This document shows, one piece after another, positions 43,187 to 54,300 of a DNA stretch of 64,000 nucleotides. The first letter of the stretch is position 1. Each line of letters opens with the position of its first letter. This DNA comes from Anaerolineaceae bacterium. GTDB lineage: Bacteria; Chloroflexota; Anaerolineae; Aggregatilineales; Phototrophicaceae. The stretch is taken from assembly GCA_007693385.1 (NCBI GenBank), contig REDR01000079.1:1-64000 (forward strand), given 5' to 3'. Made by a program: the position numbers and the translations under genes. The notes beneath the pieces were generated by a model, which made no database searches, was not told the origin of the DNA, and saw nothing but the letters and a program-made list of their open reading frames with translations.

Positions 43187-43388
43187 CGGCCTATCTTTTG
43201 AAGATGCCTATACCGAACTAGAAAAACTGGTCGCCCGCCTCGAATCCGGCGAATTGACGCTAGAGCAATCCGTCGATGTATTCGAGCGCGGGCGCGGTCT
43301 AACCGCCTATTGCCAGCAATTGCTCGATGCGGCGTCCTTGCGTGTGGATCAAATCGCCGACGACGGCGGTCTGTCTCCCCACGCTTAA
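43158..43388 (+). CDS. xseB: Exodeoxyribonuclease VII small subunit
   Basis: A 76-residue helical subunit that binds the XseA coiled coil. The family pattern LSFEDAYTELEKLVARLESGELTLEQSVDVFERG is present near residues 10-43. The ATG lies 29 bases inside xseA, a translational coupling that keeps subunit ratios, as in many bacteria. It is the last gene of the transcript before the hairpin at 43405-43446. Confidence 0.93.
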   Translation: MSDTSANSFDGLSFEDAYTELEKLVARLESGELTLEQSVDVFERGRGLTAYCQQLLDAASLRVDQIADDGGLSPHA

Positions 43389-43404
43389 CGCCGGACATAT
43401 AACC

Positions 43405-43446
43405 GTAGGGTGCAATGGCTTGCAGAGTGACACATTGCCACCCTAC
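43405..43446. terminator. Hairpin between xseB and murJ
   Basis: GTAGGGTGCAATG (43405-43417) pairs with CATTGCCACCCTAC (43433-43446), one bulged C, loop of about 15, in the gap between convergent genes. No T-run follows. It may be a terminator or an inactive repeat copy. Confidence 0.5.
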
Positions 43447-43459
43447 ACAAGCCGACAAT

Positions 43460-45097
43460 CTAACCGACACGCGCTTTCAGGAACGGCAACCGCCGCGTGA
43501 TGATGCTCACTTCATCCATACCCATCAAGATCGCCAGCACGAAGAAACTGACCGCGCCCACCGCCGCCCCCGTGAACAGAATGACCATCTGCGGCGCATC
43601 GCCCAGCATCGCCACCACCGCCAGCACGATAGCCGCCATGACCGCCGTCGCCAGTATGCCGCGCCCGCTACTCCGCAAGATCGCCGCATCATGCAACCCG
43701 CCGATGCGCCGCCGCAATAGCCACCATAACACCGCGCTTTCGATCAACGTCGTCAGGCTGTTGGCTAAGGCCAGCCCCGCGAACGGCCCGCGAGTCAACG
43801 ACCCCGGCGTGCCGATGAACTGAATGAAGATGAAGCTGAGAATGATATTGCCGATGATCGCGCCGATGCCGATTTTGACCGGCGTCCACGTGTCGGCCAG
43901 CGCATAGAACGCCCGCGATAGTATCTCCAGCAGGCCATGACCGGCCATGCCGACCGCGAAGAAAGTCAGCGCCCACGCCGTCGCCTGCGTGTGTTCTCGC
44001 GTCCATTCGCCGCGCTCGAATACCGAGACGAGCGACTCGCCCAGCAAGATCAACCCGACGCTGGCCGGAATCGCCAGAAACAGCACGCCGCGCATTGCCG
44101 AAGCCAGCCGCGCCTTATAGCCGTCCATGTCGCCCTCGGCGGCCAGCGCCGATAACGTCGGAAACACCGCCGTCCCCACGCTTTGACCCAGCACGCCCAG
44201 CGTGAAGAACAGCAAAAACCATGCCGTCGTCAGCGCGATCTGACTGCCCGTCACCATCGTGGAGGCGAAAGCCACGTTGACGATGAAGTTAATCTGCACC
44301 ACCGCCAACCCCAGCACACGCGGGATCATCAGCGTCAGCACTTCGCCCGCGCCGCTTGTGTGGCGGTTGAAGTTCGGGCGCAGGCGGGCGCGTATCTTGA
44401 TGAGCGCCGGTATCTGCACCAGCAGATGCAACGACGCGCCCAATATCGCCCCATACGCCAGCCCGTAGATATTGGCCGGCGTAGACATCGCCGCCGCGTC
44501 TCCGGCTAGGCTGTACGCGGGCAACACCCGCGCAATAATCAGCGCCCCGACGATCAGCCCGACATTGTACATGCTGGCCGCCAGCGCCGGAAATAAAAAG
44601 CTCTGGTGCGCGTTCAGGATGCCCATAGACAGCCCGCTAGCCGCGAAGATCACCGTCGTGATGAGTAAAATCCGCGTCAGCGATACCGTGAGCGCCTGTT
44701 GTTCTGCTGACCAGCCCGGCGTCAAAACCACCGGCACGATCACCGGCGCGAAGATCGCCACGATCAGCGCCATCACCCCCGCCGCCGCCATCGATAACGT
44801 CATCACCGCGCTCGCCAGCCGCCACGCCTCATCGCGTGATTCCGGCTTCAAATAACGGGCGAATACCGGAATGAACGCCGAACCCAGCGCCCCGCCCGCC
44901 ACCACCACGAACAGCAATTCCGGGATGCGTTGCGCCGCGTAAAAGGCGTCTAACTCCGCGCTATCGCCGCCGAATGTCGCGCTGAATGCGCCCGTCCGCA
45001 CGAAGCCCAGCACCCCGCTCGCCACGAATCCGAAAATGACGATGACCGCCGCCCGCAACACACCGGCATTACTCAAAGCGCCCGTTTTTTCGCTCAT
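43460..45097 (-). CDS. murJ: Lipid II flippase MurJ
   Basis: Flips lipid-linked peptidoglycan precursor across the membrane, so this organism probably makes peptidoglycan. The 545-residue protein has about 14 membrane helices, an N-terminal Arg-Thr-Gly site in VRTGAFSATFGGDSAELDAF, GGALGSAFIPVFARY and, near the middle, FTLGVLGQSVGTAVFPTLSALAAEG, all as in MurJ. Related MATE/Wzx proteins lack this set of motifs. It is the last gene of an eight-gene minus-strand run, 11 bases after the YgjP-like gene. The start codon ATG at 45097 is preceded by a weak ribosome-binding site. Confidence 0.93.
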   Translation of the reverse strand: MSEKTGALSNAGVLRAAVIVIFGFVASGVLGFVRTGAFSATFGGDSAELDAFYAAQRIPELLFVVVAGGALGSAFIPVFARYLKPESRDEAWRLASAVMTLSMAAAGVMALIVAIFAPVIVPVVLTPGWSAEQQALTVSLTRILLITTVIFAASGLSMGILNAHQSFLFPALAASMYNVGLIVGALIIARVLPAYSLAGDAAAMSTPANIYGLAYGAILGASLHLLVQIPALIKIRARLRPNFNRHTSGAGEVLTLMIPRVLGLAVVQINFIVNVAFASTMVTGSQIALTTAWFLLFFTLGVLGQSVGTAVFPTLSALAAEGDMDGYKARLASAMRGVLFLAIPASVGLILLGESLVSVFERGEWTREHTQATAWALTFFAVGMAGHGLLEILSRAFYALADTWTPVKIGIGAIIGNIILSFIFIQFIGTPGSLTRGPFAGLALANSLTTLIESAVLWWLLRRRIGGLHDAAILRSSGRGILATAVMAAIVLAVVAMLGDAPQMVILFTGAAVGAVSFFVLAILMGMDEVSIITRRLPFLKARVG

Positions 45098-45108
45098 CGT
45101 TTAGCGTA

Positions 45109-45618
45109 TCACCACGACTGATACTCGTTCAAAGCCGCCTCGCACCGTTCATAATCGGGGATATATTGGCCTACCGTCGCCCAGAATTGCGGGCTGTGGT
45201 CGAAGTGGATCAGATGCGCCAGTTCATGCACGATCACGTAATGCACCAGATCATGCGGCACGTAATACAGCGCGGTATTCAGCGTCACGCTACCGATCTC
45301 CGAACACGACCCCCACTTGCGCGACATATCGCGCAGTTGTATGCGGCCCGGCACGACGCCCATCTTGCTCGCCCACTGCATCGTCCACATGCGGATCATC
45401 TCCGGTTGATGTATCTGCTTGCGGCGCTCCGGCGGCTTGTATTGCCGCATCTTCGGCACGCCCTGTTTCAGGAAGTCGCGCACGCGCTTGTCGGATAACT
45501 TGATCCAATGCGGCAAGCGCAAGATCAAATCGCCCTGCGGCGATACCTTCAGCGTCATCGAACGCCGCCGTTCACGCTTGATCGCCACATCGGGGAAATT
45601 GGGGTGTTTTTCAGCCAT
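45109..45618 (-). CDS. YgjP-like metal-dependent hydrolase (DUF45)
   Basis: A 169-residue predicted zinc metallohydrolase. The KWGSCS segment (101-106) and the zinc-binding HELAH (131-135) plus the third ligand His141 (FDHSPQFW) match the YgjP/M48-like family. Members are poorly characterised and may process proteins or act as a phosphohydrolase. It sits between the DUF402 gene (3-base gap) and murJ (11-base gap) and is co-transcribed. The first residues (MAEKHPNFPDVAIKRERRRSM) match the family start. Confidence 0.85.
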   Translation of the reverse strand: MAEKHPNFPDVAIKRERRRSMTLKVSPQGDLILRLPHWIKLSDKRVRDFLKQGVPKMRQYKPPERRKQIHQPEMIRMWTMQWASKMGVVPGRIQLRDMSRKWGSCSEIGSVTLNTALYYVPHDLVHYVIVHELAHLIHFDHSPQFWATVGQYIPDYERCEAALNEYQSW

Positions 45619-45621
45619 TGC

Positions 45622-46092
45622 TCAAACCTCCTCAAATGCGCCCCGCCGCGCCCGCACCTCAGCGCCGATGGCTTGCACAGCGACCCGCACCGCGTCGCGC
45701 TCCATCGGCGTGATCGGCAGGGCGTTGTATTCATCCTCATCCAGCAGATGCAGGCTACGGTCTGGCAGGACGACCACATCCAGCGCCAGATCATCGGCGC
45801 TCACCGTCCCCGCGCTGATCTGTGCTGGTCGTGTGATGTTGCAATACCAGCCTTTTAGCCTATCCGTCGCGCCGTCGTGGATGCGAAACACGTTATAATA
45901 GCGGTCTGTGTAGAACCATTCCCGCAGATGATCGCCGTCATTCAGCACAAAAAAGCCGCCAATCTCGACGGCGGGATGCTCAAAACGGGCGGCGATGCAG
46001 ATGGATGTCGCGTCGCGTGTGATCTCGCGCCCCTCATAACGCAGAACCTCCCGCCCGCGATGGTCGCGCTTGATGACCGTGACGCGCTTCAT
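45622..46092 (-). CDS. DUF402 protein (predicted nucleoside diphosphatase fold)
   Basis: A 156-residue DUF402/FomD-like protein. The family is known to hydrolyse nucleoside diphosphates or bound phosphonate nucleotides using metal-coordinating acidic residues. Here the acidic cluster DDLALDVVVLPDRSLHLLDEDEY fits that role. REWFYTDRYYNVFRIHDG and LKGWYCNITRPAQISAG are the typical earlier strands. Its ATG overlaps the thiamine pyrophosphokinase stop (ATGA). No phosphonate or capsule gene is nearby, so the substrate is unknown. Confidence 0.8.
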   Translation of the reverse strand: MKRVTVIKRDHRGREVLRYEGREITRDATSICIAARFEHPAVEIGGFFVLNDGDHLREWFYTDRYYNVFRIHDGATDRLKGWYCNITRPAQISAGTVSADDLALDVVVLPDRSLHLLDEDEYNALPITPMERDAVRVAVQAIGAEVRARRGAFEEV

Positions 46093-46754
46093 GCGTCGCT
46101 CGCCGTGTGGATCACCAGCAAAACCCCCGCCCGTATCGACACCGAAGCCGACGCGGTACTCAAGCGGTTGCTGATGCCCCGCGTCGGACCAAACAGCAGA
46201 GTCTCGCCGTAGAGCGAATACTCAAGGCCGTTGGTGTACACGCCCTCCGCCGCGCCGCCCACCGGAATCAATGAGATTGTGTCCCCTGGTTGGCCGCTAA
46301 TCTGATGAATGCCAGCATGAAGCGCCCGCACCGATTGATCGCCGTCCACGATTGCCACGTCGTAGCCGCGAAATTGTCCGGCGGCCAATAGTTGCAGGTT
46401 GCCTAGCGTCTGGTCGATGCGCTGACCCATCGCGCCGATTACCCGCACCCAGTCCGCGCCCTGCTTCCGCGCCAGAGTCAGCGCGAGTTCCAGATCAGTC
46501 TCGTCTTTTTGTGGTGAATGTTCGTGAAATATCGCGCCGTTAGCGCGGAGGACGGCTTGCTCGTTTTCCGCCAGCGAATCCATATCGCCGACCACGCTAT
46601 GCACCGCCAGCCCGTAGTGTGCCGCCTGCCGTGCGCCGCCATCCGCCGCCATGATGTGCGGCTGAACGTCGTCGGCGTGCGCTTCGGCGATGGCTTGCTG
46701 AACTTTCGCGCCATCATTTACCGCACCATTGGCAAAGATCAATGTACGCGACAT
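46089..46754 (-). CDS. thiN: Thiamine pyrophosphokinase
   Basis: Transfers pyrophosphate from ATP to thiamine, making the cofactor thiamine diphosphate. The 221-residue protein has AADGGARQAAHYGLAVHSVVGDMDS (37-60), which holds the ADGG and GDxDS metal-binding motifs, and the DETDLEL motif (84-90). The C-terminal beta domain (GDTISLIPVGGAAEGVYTNGLEYSL) binds thiamine. A riboswitch is not evident upstream, because the gene is internal to the operon. It overlaps the DUF402 gene by 4 bases. Confidence 0.92.
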   Translation of the reverse strand: MSRTLIFANGAVNDGAKVQQAIAEAHADDVQPHIMAADGGARQAAHYGLAVHSVVGDMDSLAENEQAVLRANGAIFHEHSPQKDETDLELALTLARKQGADWVRVIGAMGQRIDQTLGNLQLLAAGQFRGYDVAIVDGDQSVRALHAGIHQISGQPGDTISLIPVGGAAEGVYTNGLEYSLYGETLLFGPTRGISNRLSTASASVSIRAGVLLVIHTASDA

Positions 46755-46768
46755 GCTATCTCCCTATA

Positions 46769-47905
46769 TCAACGCGAGCGCCGCCGCCAGCGTTCTTTCA
46801 GTTCAATTTTGCTGATGTCGGCTGTCTCCAAGAACATCCCGACCAGACGCTGAAATGTCTCATGTTCCAGCATCGGGAAGTGGCGCACGCCGACCAGCGG
46901 AATCGGCACAAGCTGGTCTTCTTTGCTCTGCGTCACATAATCCCATATCGCCTCATCCGGCAACGGAATCAACGGATCATCCGCGCCATGCACCACCACC
47001 GTCGGCATCGGTAACAGGCGGATGGCGTCCAGCGTGCGCCCCGCGCTGAAATCACGCGAGAGATAGCGCAACACGCGATTGTCGCATTTAGCGATGTCCT
47101 GATACAGCTTATCGTATTCCGTCTCCGATTTACGGAAGCAACGCCCCAGCAACCCCTCCATGTCATTCGCCAGAATGGACTCAAGCGGGTTGTGCGCGTC
47201 TTTTTCGCCATTCACCGGCGCGGTAGCTGGCAGGATGTCCGGCTCAACCGGTGCCGCCGCCCGCACCGATGGCTTATTTTCTTCAATGCGCCGTTGCTCC
47301 GCCAGATACGCGGCGGCGCGGCGCAGGGCGGCGCGGTCAATCGCGTTCGGGTTGCGGATCGTCTCGCGCAGAGAACTGGGCAATGTCTTGTCCGCTTCGT
47401 CGTCGCCGGGATCATTGGCGGGGTAGGGCGAACGGCTCGCGGCGGAGGCGATAGTCTTTTCCGCCGTCGTGGTGTCATCTTGCGTTTCGGCAGGCTTGGC
47501 CGGTTCCGGCGGCACGCGCACCGCCAGATCGCCCGGGTCAAAGATCGGGGCGCTAATCAGCATCAACCGCGCCACGCGCTCCGGATATTGCGCCGCGAAG
47601 TTCAGCGCCACCTGTGCGCCGTACCCGTGCGCGAGGATCGCCGCTTTCGGCATCCCCAATTGTTTCATGAATTGATCCAGCAGGCGCATCTGTGACGCCA
47701 TGTTGTACTTCGCGGTGTTCTTGCTGGAATCGCCGTAGCCGAATAGATCGAGCGCGTACACGCGAAACTTGAGTTGCAACAGGCGCATCGTCGGAATCCA
47801 ATAACGCCACGAACCGATCCAACCGTGTAGCAGGATGACCGGACGACCACCGCGCCCCAATACTTCGTAATGAACTAAATCTCCGTCAACCGTGATGGCG
47901 CTCAT
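46769..47905 (-). CDS. Alpha/beta-hydrolase-fold protein lacking the nucleophile
   Basis: A 378-residue alpha/beta-hydrolase-fold protein. VILLHGWIGSW (24-34) is the oxyanion-hole region. At the nucleophile elbow GxSxG, the sequence reads AHGYG (92-96), so Gly94 replaces the serine. Asp and His of the triad remain in HGADDP and RHFPMLE. Compared with its paralogue at 59747-60535, which has GHSMG, it also carries a ~115-residue Pro/Ala-rich insertion (about 140-255). I infer a binding or regulatory pseudoenzyme. The ATG at 47905 aligns with the paralogue's start; an in-frame ATG 6 codons upstream is possible. It lies in an operon with the large histidine kinase. Confidence 0.85.
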   Translation of the reverse strand: MSAITVDGDLVHYEVLGRGGRPVILLHGWIGSWRYWIPTMRLLQLKFRVYALDLFGYGDSSKNTAKYNMASQMRLLDQFMKQLGMPKAAILAHGYGAQVALNFAAQYPERVARLMLISAPIFDPGDLAVRVPPEPAKPAETQDDTTTAEKTIASAASRSPYPANDPGDDEADKTLPSSLRETIRNPNAIDRAALRRAAAYLAEQRRIEENKPSVRAAAPVEPDILPATAPVNGEKDAHNPLESILANDMEGLLGRCFRKSETEYDKLYQDIAKCDNRVLRYLSRDFSAGRTLDAIRLLPMPTVVVHGADDPLIPLPDEAIWDYVTQSKEDQLVPIPLVGVRHFPMLEHETFQRLVGMFLETADISKIELKERWRRRSR

Positions 47906-47939
47906 GGAAAGCTGTAACCTCATTTTGCGATCAACCCGC

Positions 47940-48320
47940 TTACGGCGATGTGCTGATCTGCCCTAAAATTTCATTGACGCGCTGGGATAATTCGTCCGGC
48001 GCGAATGGCTTCAAGATATAGGCCGTCGCTCCGGATTCCAGCCCCATTGATATTTCTTCGTCCTGGCCTTTCGCCGTCAAGAACACCACCGGCACATCTT
48101 TCAGCGCGTCGATCTGCTTGATCTGCTGGCACGCCTCATAGCCGGTCAATTGCGGCATCCGAACGTCCATCATGATTAAATCCGGCTGAATTTCCTGCGC
48201 TTTCGCCACAGCTTCCGCGCCATTGGCGACGGTTGTCACGTCATGTCCGGCGAATGTCAGCGTGAAATGTATCAGATCGCGGATGTCGCGCTCGTCTTCG
48301 GCGACTAGAATGTTTGCCAT
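47940..48320 (-). CDS. Single-domain response regulator (CheY-like)
   Basis: A 126-residue receiver domain without an output module. Phosphoacceptor Asp52 (MMDVRMP), acidic pocket Glu8-Asp9, switch Thr82 and Lys104 (ILKPF) are intact. It starts 5 bases after the histidine kinase stop and is surely its partner or one of several partners. Without an output domain it probably acts by protein contact or relays phosphoryl groups to another regulator. Confidence 0.93.
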   Translation of the reverse strand: MANILVAEDERDIRDLIHFTLTFAGHDVTTVANGAEAVAKAQEIQPDLIMMDVRMPQLTGYEACQQIKQIDALKDVPVVFLTAKGQDEEISMGLESGATAYILKPFAPDELSQRVNEILGQISTSP

Positions 48321-48325
48321 AATGT

Positions 48326-51300
48326 TTAATCGCTTTCACCTTCTTCTTCGGTCACGATATGCTCAGGCTGATAGTAAGGCAGGGCGATGTAGAATGTCGT
48401 GCCGACGCCCAGTTCCGATTCGAACCAGACGCGCCCACGATGCATTTCTACCAGCTTCTTCACGATAGAAAGCCCCAATCCGGTACCGGCTACATCCAGC
48501 GTGAGCGCGGTCTCGTCGTCGCGCTTGAAGCGCTCCCAGATGCTCTCGCGGAAGTCCTCCGGCACGCCCACACCGGTATCAGAGATAGCGATGGTCAAGA
48601 TTTTGCGCTCGTCATCCGGCTCAATCTCGACGCCTATAGTACCACCGGCTTCGGTGTAGTTAAAGGCGTTGTCCACCACGTTGTTGACCGCCTGCGTCAG
48701 CTTCTCCGCATCACCCTGAATGATCGGCACATCGTCCATCGCCTCGAACGTGACGGTGAAATTCTTATGCTGATGCTTCGGCTGGCGGCGGACATGCGTC
48801 AGCACTTGCTCCACCACGCTGTTCATATCGACGGATTGCACCGTCAACTTCTCGCGTCCGGCGTCGATCTTGGAGATGTTCAGCACGTCCTCCACCAGCG
48901 CCGCCAGCCGCGTCACGTTGTCGCGCACCGTATTCAACATCATCTGTTGCTGGTCGCCAAGCTCGCCGAACGCGCCCATCAGCAGAAGGTCATTGTACCC
49001 TTTGATTGATGTCAACGGCGTGCGGAACTCATGCGATACGTTCGCCACGAACTCCGCCTTGCTCTGGTCGGCCAGTACCTCGCGGGTGATGTCGCGGAAC
49101 ACCGATACCGTGCCCAGAAATTTATCTTCAGTATAAACCGGCGACAGATGCACGCTGATCGTGCGTTCGCCCAGCTTCACGCGCTCGTCCAGATATTCGT
49201 CGATTTCCTGCGGGTTGCGGAGCTTGCGCTCCAGCGTCTCCGCCCACGATTCCGCCGTCGCGCCATAAACGCCGGTCACTTTGCTCAACTGATGGCCGAT
49301 GGCCTCGCTACGCGGAATACGGAAGATACGCTCCGCCGCGTTGTTGAACAGCAAGATCACGCCTTCCGTGTCGGCCAGCACCACGCCGTCCGCGATGCCT
49401 TCCAGAATCGCCTTGTTCTTGTCCGCTTCTTCCTGCTCGGCGCGGAGCAGAGCGCCCAGACGTTCCGCTTGCTCGCGGATCATCTTGTACAGGTCGGCGT
49501 TGTTGATGCTCGCCGCGACCTGATTCGCCGCCGCGATAATCAGCCGTGCGTGCGATTCGCTGAAGGCGTCCGGTACTTCGCTGAGCAACACCATCATCCC
49601 CAGTAGCTCCTCGCTGGTTTCCAGCCGCACGCTGATCGCACTGCGCCATAGTGCCGCGTTGGGAATGTTTGCCGTGTCCCAATACGCCTGCGCTTGCAGG
49701 TCATTGACGACCACCGATTGCTCACTATCCAGTATCGCCTCGCGTGCGATGTGTTCGGCGGGGTGGATGCTCCGCTCCGCGTCGTCGGCGTCGCTGTACA
49801 TCATGTTCGGGTTCATCATGTAGCGCGTGTATAGCTGATCGGTGATCGGGTCTAGCTGGGTGATGACGCCATCGCCCGCGCCGATGGCCTTCGCCACCAT
49901 GCTCAACGCAATCGGCATCAGCACGTCCATGTCCAGCGTGCGTGATAGCTCCGATGTGATCTGGTATAGCGTGTCTAGCCTGTCGCGCTCTTCTTCTAGC
50001 TCGCTGGTGCGCTCCGCCACTTCGCGCTCCATCTCATCCGCGAATCTGGAAACTTGACGGAACAGCCGCGCATTCTGGATCGCCGCGCCCAACTGCGAGC
50101 CAACCGTCGTCAGGATGCGCTGTTCGTTGATCGTAAATGCGCGGGTGCGCTGTCTATCGCGCACCGCCAGCACGCCATACACCTCATCACCGGCGATCAA
50201 CGGCACGCCCAGATAACTCCGCGCATCGCCTTCGCCGTTGGTAATGCCCAGACTACGCCGCAATTCATCCGGCGAGTAATAATCCGCGCCCAGATTCAAC
50301 GGGCGGCGCTGGCGAATCACGAACGACACTTCATCGTCGTTCAATGTGCGCGGCGCGATGTCATACGGCTGGCCTTCGCTCACCGCCAACGGGAAGGTGA
50401 TCGCCTCCGTCTTGCTATCATACAGCGCCAGATAGATTTCACTCGCGCCGGTCACGCTCGGCAATTGCTCGCGCACCACGTCGAACATATCTTCCACGTT
50501 CAACGTGCTGGAAATAGCGCGGCTCAAATCGTTAATCATCAACGATTCTTCAAAGTGTGCGGTAGTCTCCGCCGATAGGCGGGCGTTCTCAATGGCGACG
50601 GCTACCTGCGTGCCCAGCGCCCGCGCCAGCCGTACCTTCTGCTGGGTGATGATCTCGCCGGTTCTAGCGCCCAGCACGATTAACCCGCGTGACGTTTCGC
50701 TGACCACCAGTGGCACCAGCAACCGCGCCGCGTCGCCGGTGCGCTCCATATCGGCGATTTCGTTCTGGTACGGGATGTCGTCGTTCTCGCGTGTGATGAC
50801 GATGACTTCGCGCTGACGTAGCGCTTGCAACCGCGCCGGATAATCGGCCAGATCGTATGTCGTCCCCTTCTGCGCGACCTGCGTATCATCCTGCCCGCGA
50901 TTCATCTCTAACTGAACTTCCAGCAGGTTATCGACCTCATCCCAGATCATGATGGCGCATTCGTCCATCTCCAACGCGCTGAACATCAATTCGACCACCG
51001 TCTTGAACACCGACGCCAGATCGGTTGTCAACGATGTCGCCTGCGCCGCCTCTAGCAACGTTCCCAATTCGTTCGTGCGGTCAAATGTCTGCTCGAACAA
51101 ATCAGCATTCGCCAGCGCGATAGCGACCTGACTGGCGAACGCGAACGCCACGTTCTGATCGGACGGACTATCGTACAACCCGTCGCGCTCGTCGGTCAGC
51201 ATCATCATGCCCACCACATGCCCCTGATTCACCAACGGCACGCCCATCCAACTGTGGAAATCACCATACGGCACGGTTTCCGGCAATTCCACGCCGCCAC

Positions 51301-54300
51301 CGGCGGCCACCACTCTCTGCGATTCCACCATGCGCCGGATCACATCATAATCGCTGAACAGGAAGCGCTTATCTGCCGCGCCTGCTTCGCTCGTCTCGCG
51401 TTCCAGCACCATAAACGAGCCGTTGCGCCGCCACACCGACATGCGGCTATGCGGAATCAACCACGCCATTTCTTCCATCGCCAGCGTCACCACTTCATCA
51501 CGCTCAAGCGATGACGTGATGCGCGTCGAAACTTCGGTGAGTGCGGTCAACTGGTTGGCGCGGGATTCCATCGCTTGCTCCAACCGTGAGCGCTCCGTCA
51601 CGTCCTCCACCAGCACCACCGTGCCGCTTGTCGTGTCGCCATACCGTAGCGGATAAATATAGAAATTCGTGGTGATTGTCTCGCCGTCTTCCGTCTCGAT
51701 ATATTGGCCGGTTATATTGGTCGGCGTGGCCTCCGTCAATGTCGTCTGCAAAGATTCGTCGATGATGTCGGCCACTCCCGGCAGATAGTCGTGGATGGTC
51801 TGGCCGGTCATGCGCCGCGCCCATTGATAGCGTTCCACCAGAAAACCGTTGATCGATATGACGCGGTTCTGCCGGTCTAGCACCATGATTCCCTGCTGGA
51901 TCGATTCCAGCACGGACTCATTCAGCGTCCGCAGGTTCACCGCTTGATCGAACAGGCGGGCGTTCTGCACCGCGCTAGCCACCAATTGCGCCATACGGCG
52001 CATCAGGCCGCGCCCTTCGCGGAAGGGCGTCGCGTCACTGTTGCGACTGCCGATGTGCATCACCCCTAGCGCTTGCCCGCCGGTCACCAACGGCAACACT
52101 AACGTCGTGCGCTCGCCTTCTTCGTACCACGCCGCCACATCATCGAACTCGGTGATTTCGCTATCGCCGGATTGAATCAGGTAGTCGCGCCGTTCCGCAT
52201 AGCTGTTATTCAGGATGCCGTCGCCTAAATCAGGCGCGATCTCCATTCCGATTTGTGGCCGCCCACTCATCATCGTCACCGATGACAGATAGAACTCGTT
52301 TTCCGCCGTGCGAAGCGCGAACGTCATGCGGTCATACGATAGCATCGCCAGCGTACCGCGCACCACCGCCGCCACGATCTCGTCGATGACCAGCGTGCCC
52401 GATACCGCCTCCAGAATGTCATTAAGCCGCGCTTCCTGCTCCGCGCTGGCAACACTGGACAGATACAGCCGCGTATTCTCGATGGTGGACGCCGCTTGAT
52501 TGGCGAAGATTTCCAGCACCTCAACCGTGCCGCGATCAGGTCGCCGGTTATTGTATGGCCGGTCAAGGCACATCAAGCCGACCAGCCCGCCGGACGGCCC
52601 GACCATCTGCACGATGAACAGGTCGCCGTCGTGCCAGCTATCCGCGTCGGACATATCCAGCGTGCGATTGCCGTCATAGTGCGTACTCAGCGCCTCGATG
52701 CCTTCGACGTACCATTCGCGCAAGCGCTGAACCGGAAAGAAATAAGACTCGCTGATACGGAAATCCGCCCTGAGTAATTCCTCTAGCTTGGCCTCGCTGA
52801 TGCTACTCCCGCGTGATTCCTCGAATTGGTCAATCGGCATCCCCGCTTGCGCCACGCGCCGCAAGATACCGGCTTCTTCGTCCAACAACAGCATCACAAT
52901 GCTATCAAAGCCGACGGATTGCTGGACGCTATAGGCGATGGCTTCCAGAATGCTGACCGGATCGGCGTTACTCTGTACCATGTGGCCTAGCTCGAAGATG
53001 CGGTTAAGCTGATCGACACGCCGCCGCAAATTCTCACTGCGCTCTAACTGCTCGCTATAGCGCACCGCGTTCCCGTAAGCCAGCGACGCCTTGACCGCCA
53101 TCGTCATCAAGAACGCGCTAGCGCGGTCATCGAAGTGACCGGCGTCCGGGTGATACAGATGGATCAGCCCGACGATTTGCTCCACGTAGATGATCGGCAC
53201 CACCAGCGCCGAACGCGCCCCCGATGGTTCCGACTTAAATGTACTCAATTCGTAGTCGGTCACGTTCACCGGCGCGGAGCGATTGCCTATCGCTTCCACT
53301 TCGACATCGGTCAATCCGTCGATCTCGTCGCCCAGATGCAAACGTTGCACCACGACATAATCAGTCTCTAGCAGATCGGCCTCGCTCTGCCGCGCCGGAC
53401 GTATCAAGGCAATCGTGCAGTCTTGCGCTTTCGTCGCCCGCACCGACTCCTCGCGGATCACCTGCAAAATCTGCGTCAAATCGAGCGTGGTGGTTAGCTC
53501 GTTACTCACCCGCGATACCGCGTCTAGTTCTTCGATGCGTCGGCTCAGATTCTCGCCGGTGGCTTCGTACAACAGCAGGCGATCCAGCGCGGCGGCGATC
53601 TGCGCGGCGACGGCCTGCATCACTTCCAGATCGTTGCGGCTGAGCGCTGTCGTGCCGCGTCGGTTAGCGATGCCGATTTCGCCCAATGTGCGATCACCAA
53701 ACACCAGCGGCACCACGATGCAATCGCGCAAACTCAAACGTGTGGCGATCTGCCGGTAGCTCTCCAGAATGCGCTCATCGTCCTGCGCGTCATCGGTGAT
53801 GAACGGGCGTTGCGACAACACCACGCTATTCTCGAAGCCCGGGCTGTACATATCCTGATATATCGGCTCGGACAGTTGTGCCCCATAAACCCAGCGCGGA
53901 AACGTCACCAGATTTCCGCCGTCCACCACATTGATGAACACGATTTCCACGTTATTCAATCCGGCGATTTCCGCCAGAACCGGCGTAAATGTCTCCTGCG
54001 AAGTCAACACATTACCGGCCAACTCCGCCACTCGCCGCAAGCTCTGCGCCTCTTCCGCGCTCCGTTGCGCTTCGCGGAATAGGCGGGCGTTCTCGATGAT
54101 GGCGGCGGCTTGCGTGGCGAAGATCATCAGCAGGCGGGCGTCGCTCTCGCTGAAGTCCTCGCCGTCCGTCTTGTTGGCCGCCTGCACCAGACCGATACGC
54201 CGTCCGCTCGCCTGCATCACGCCGAACATCGTCTTTTCAATGCCCATGCGGGCGTTGATCTCGTCCAATCCGGCGGCGAAGAACAGCGTATCCGCCGGTA

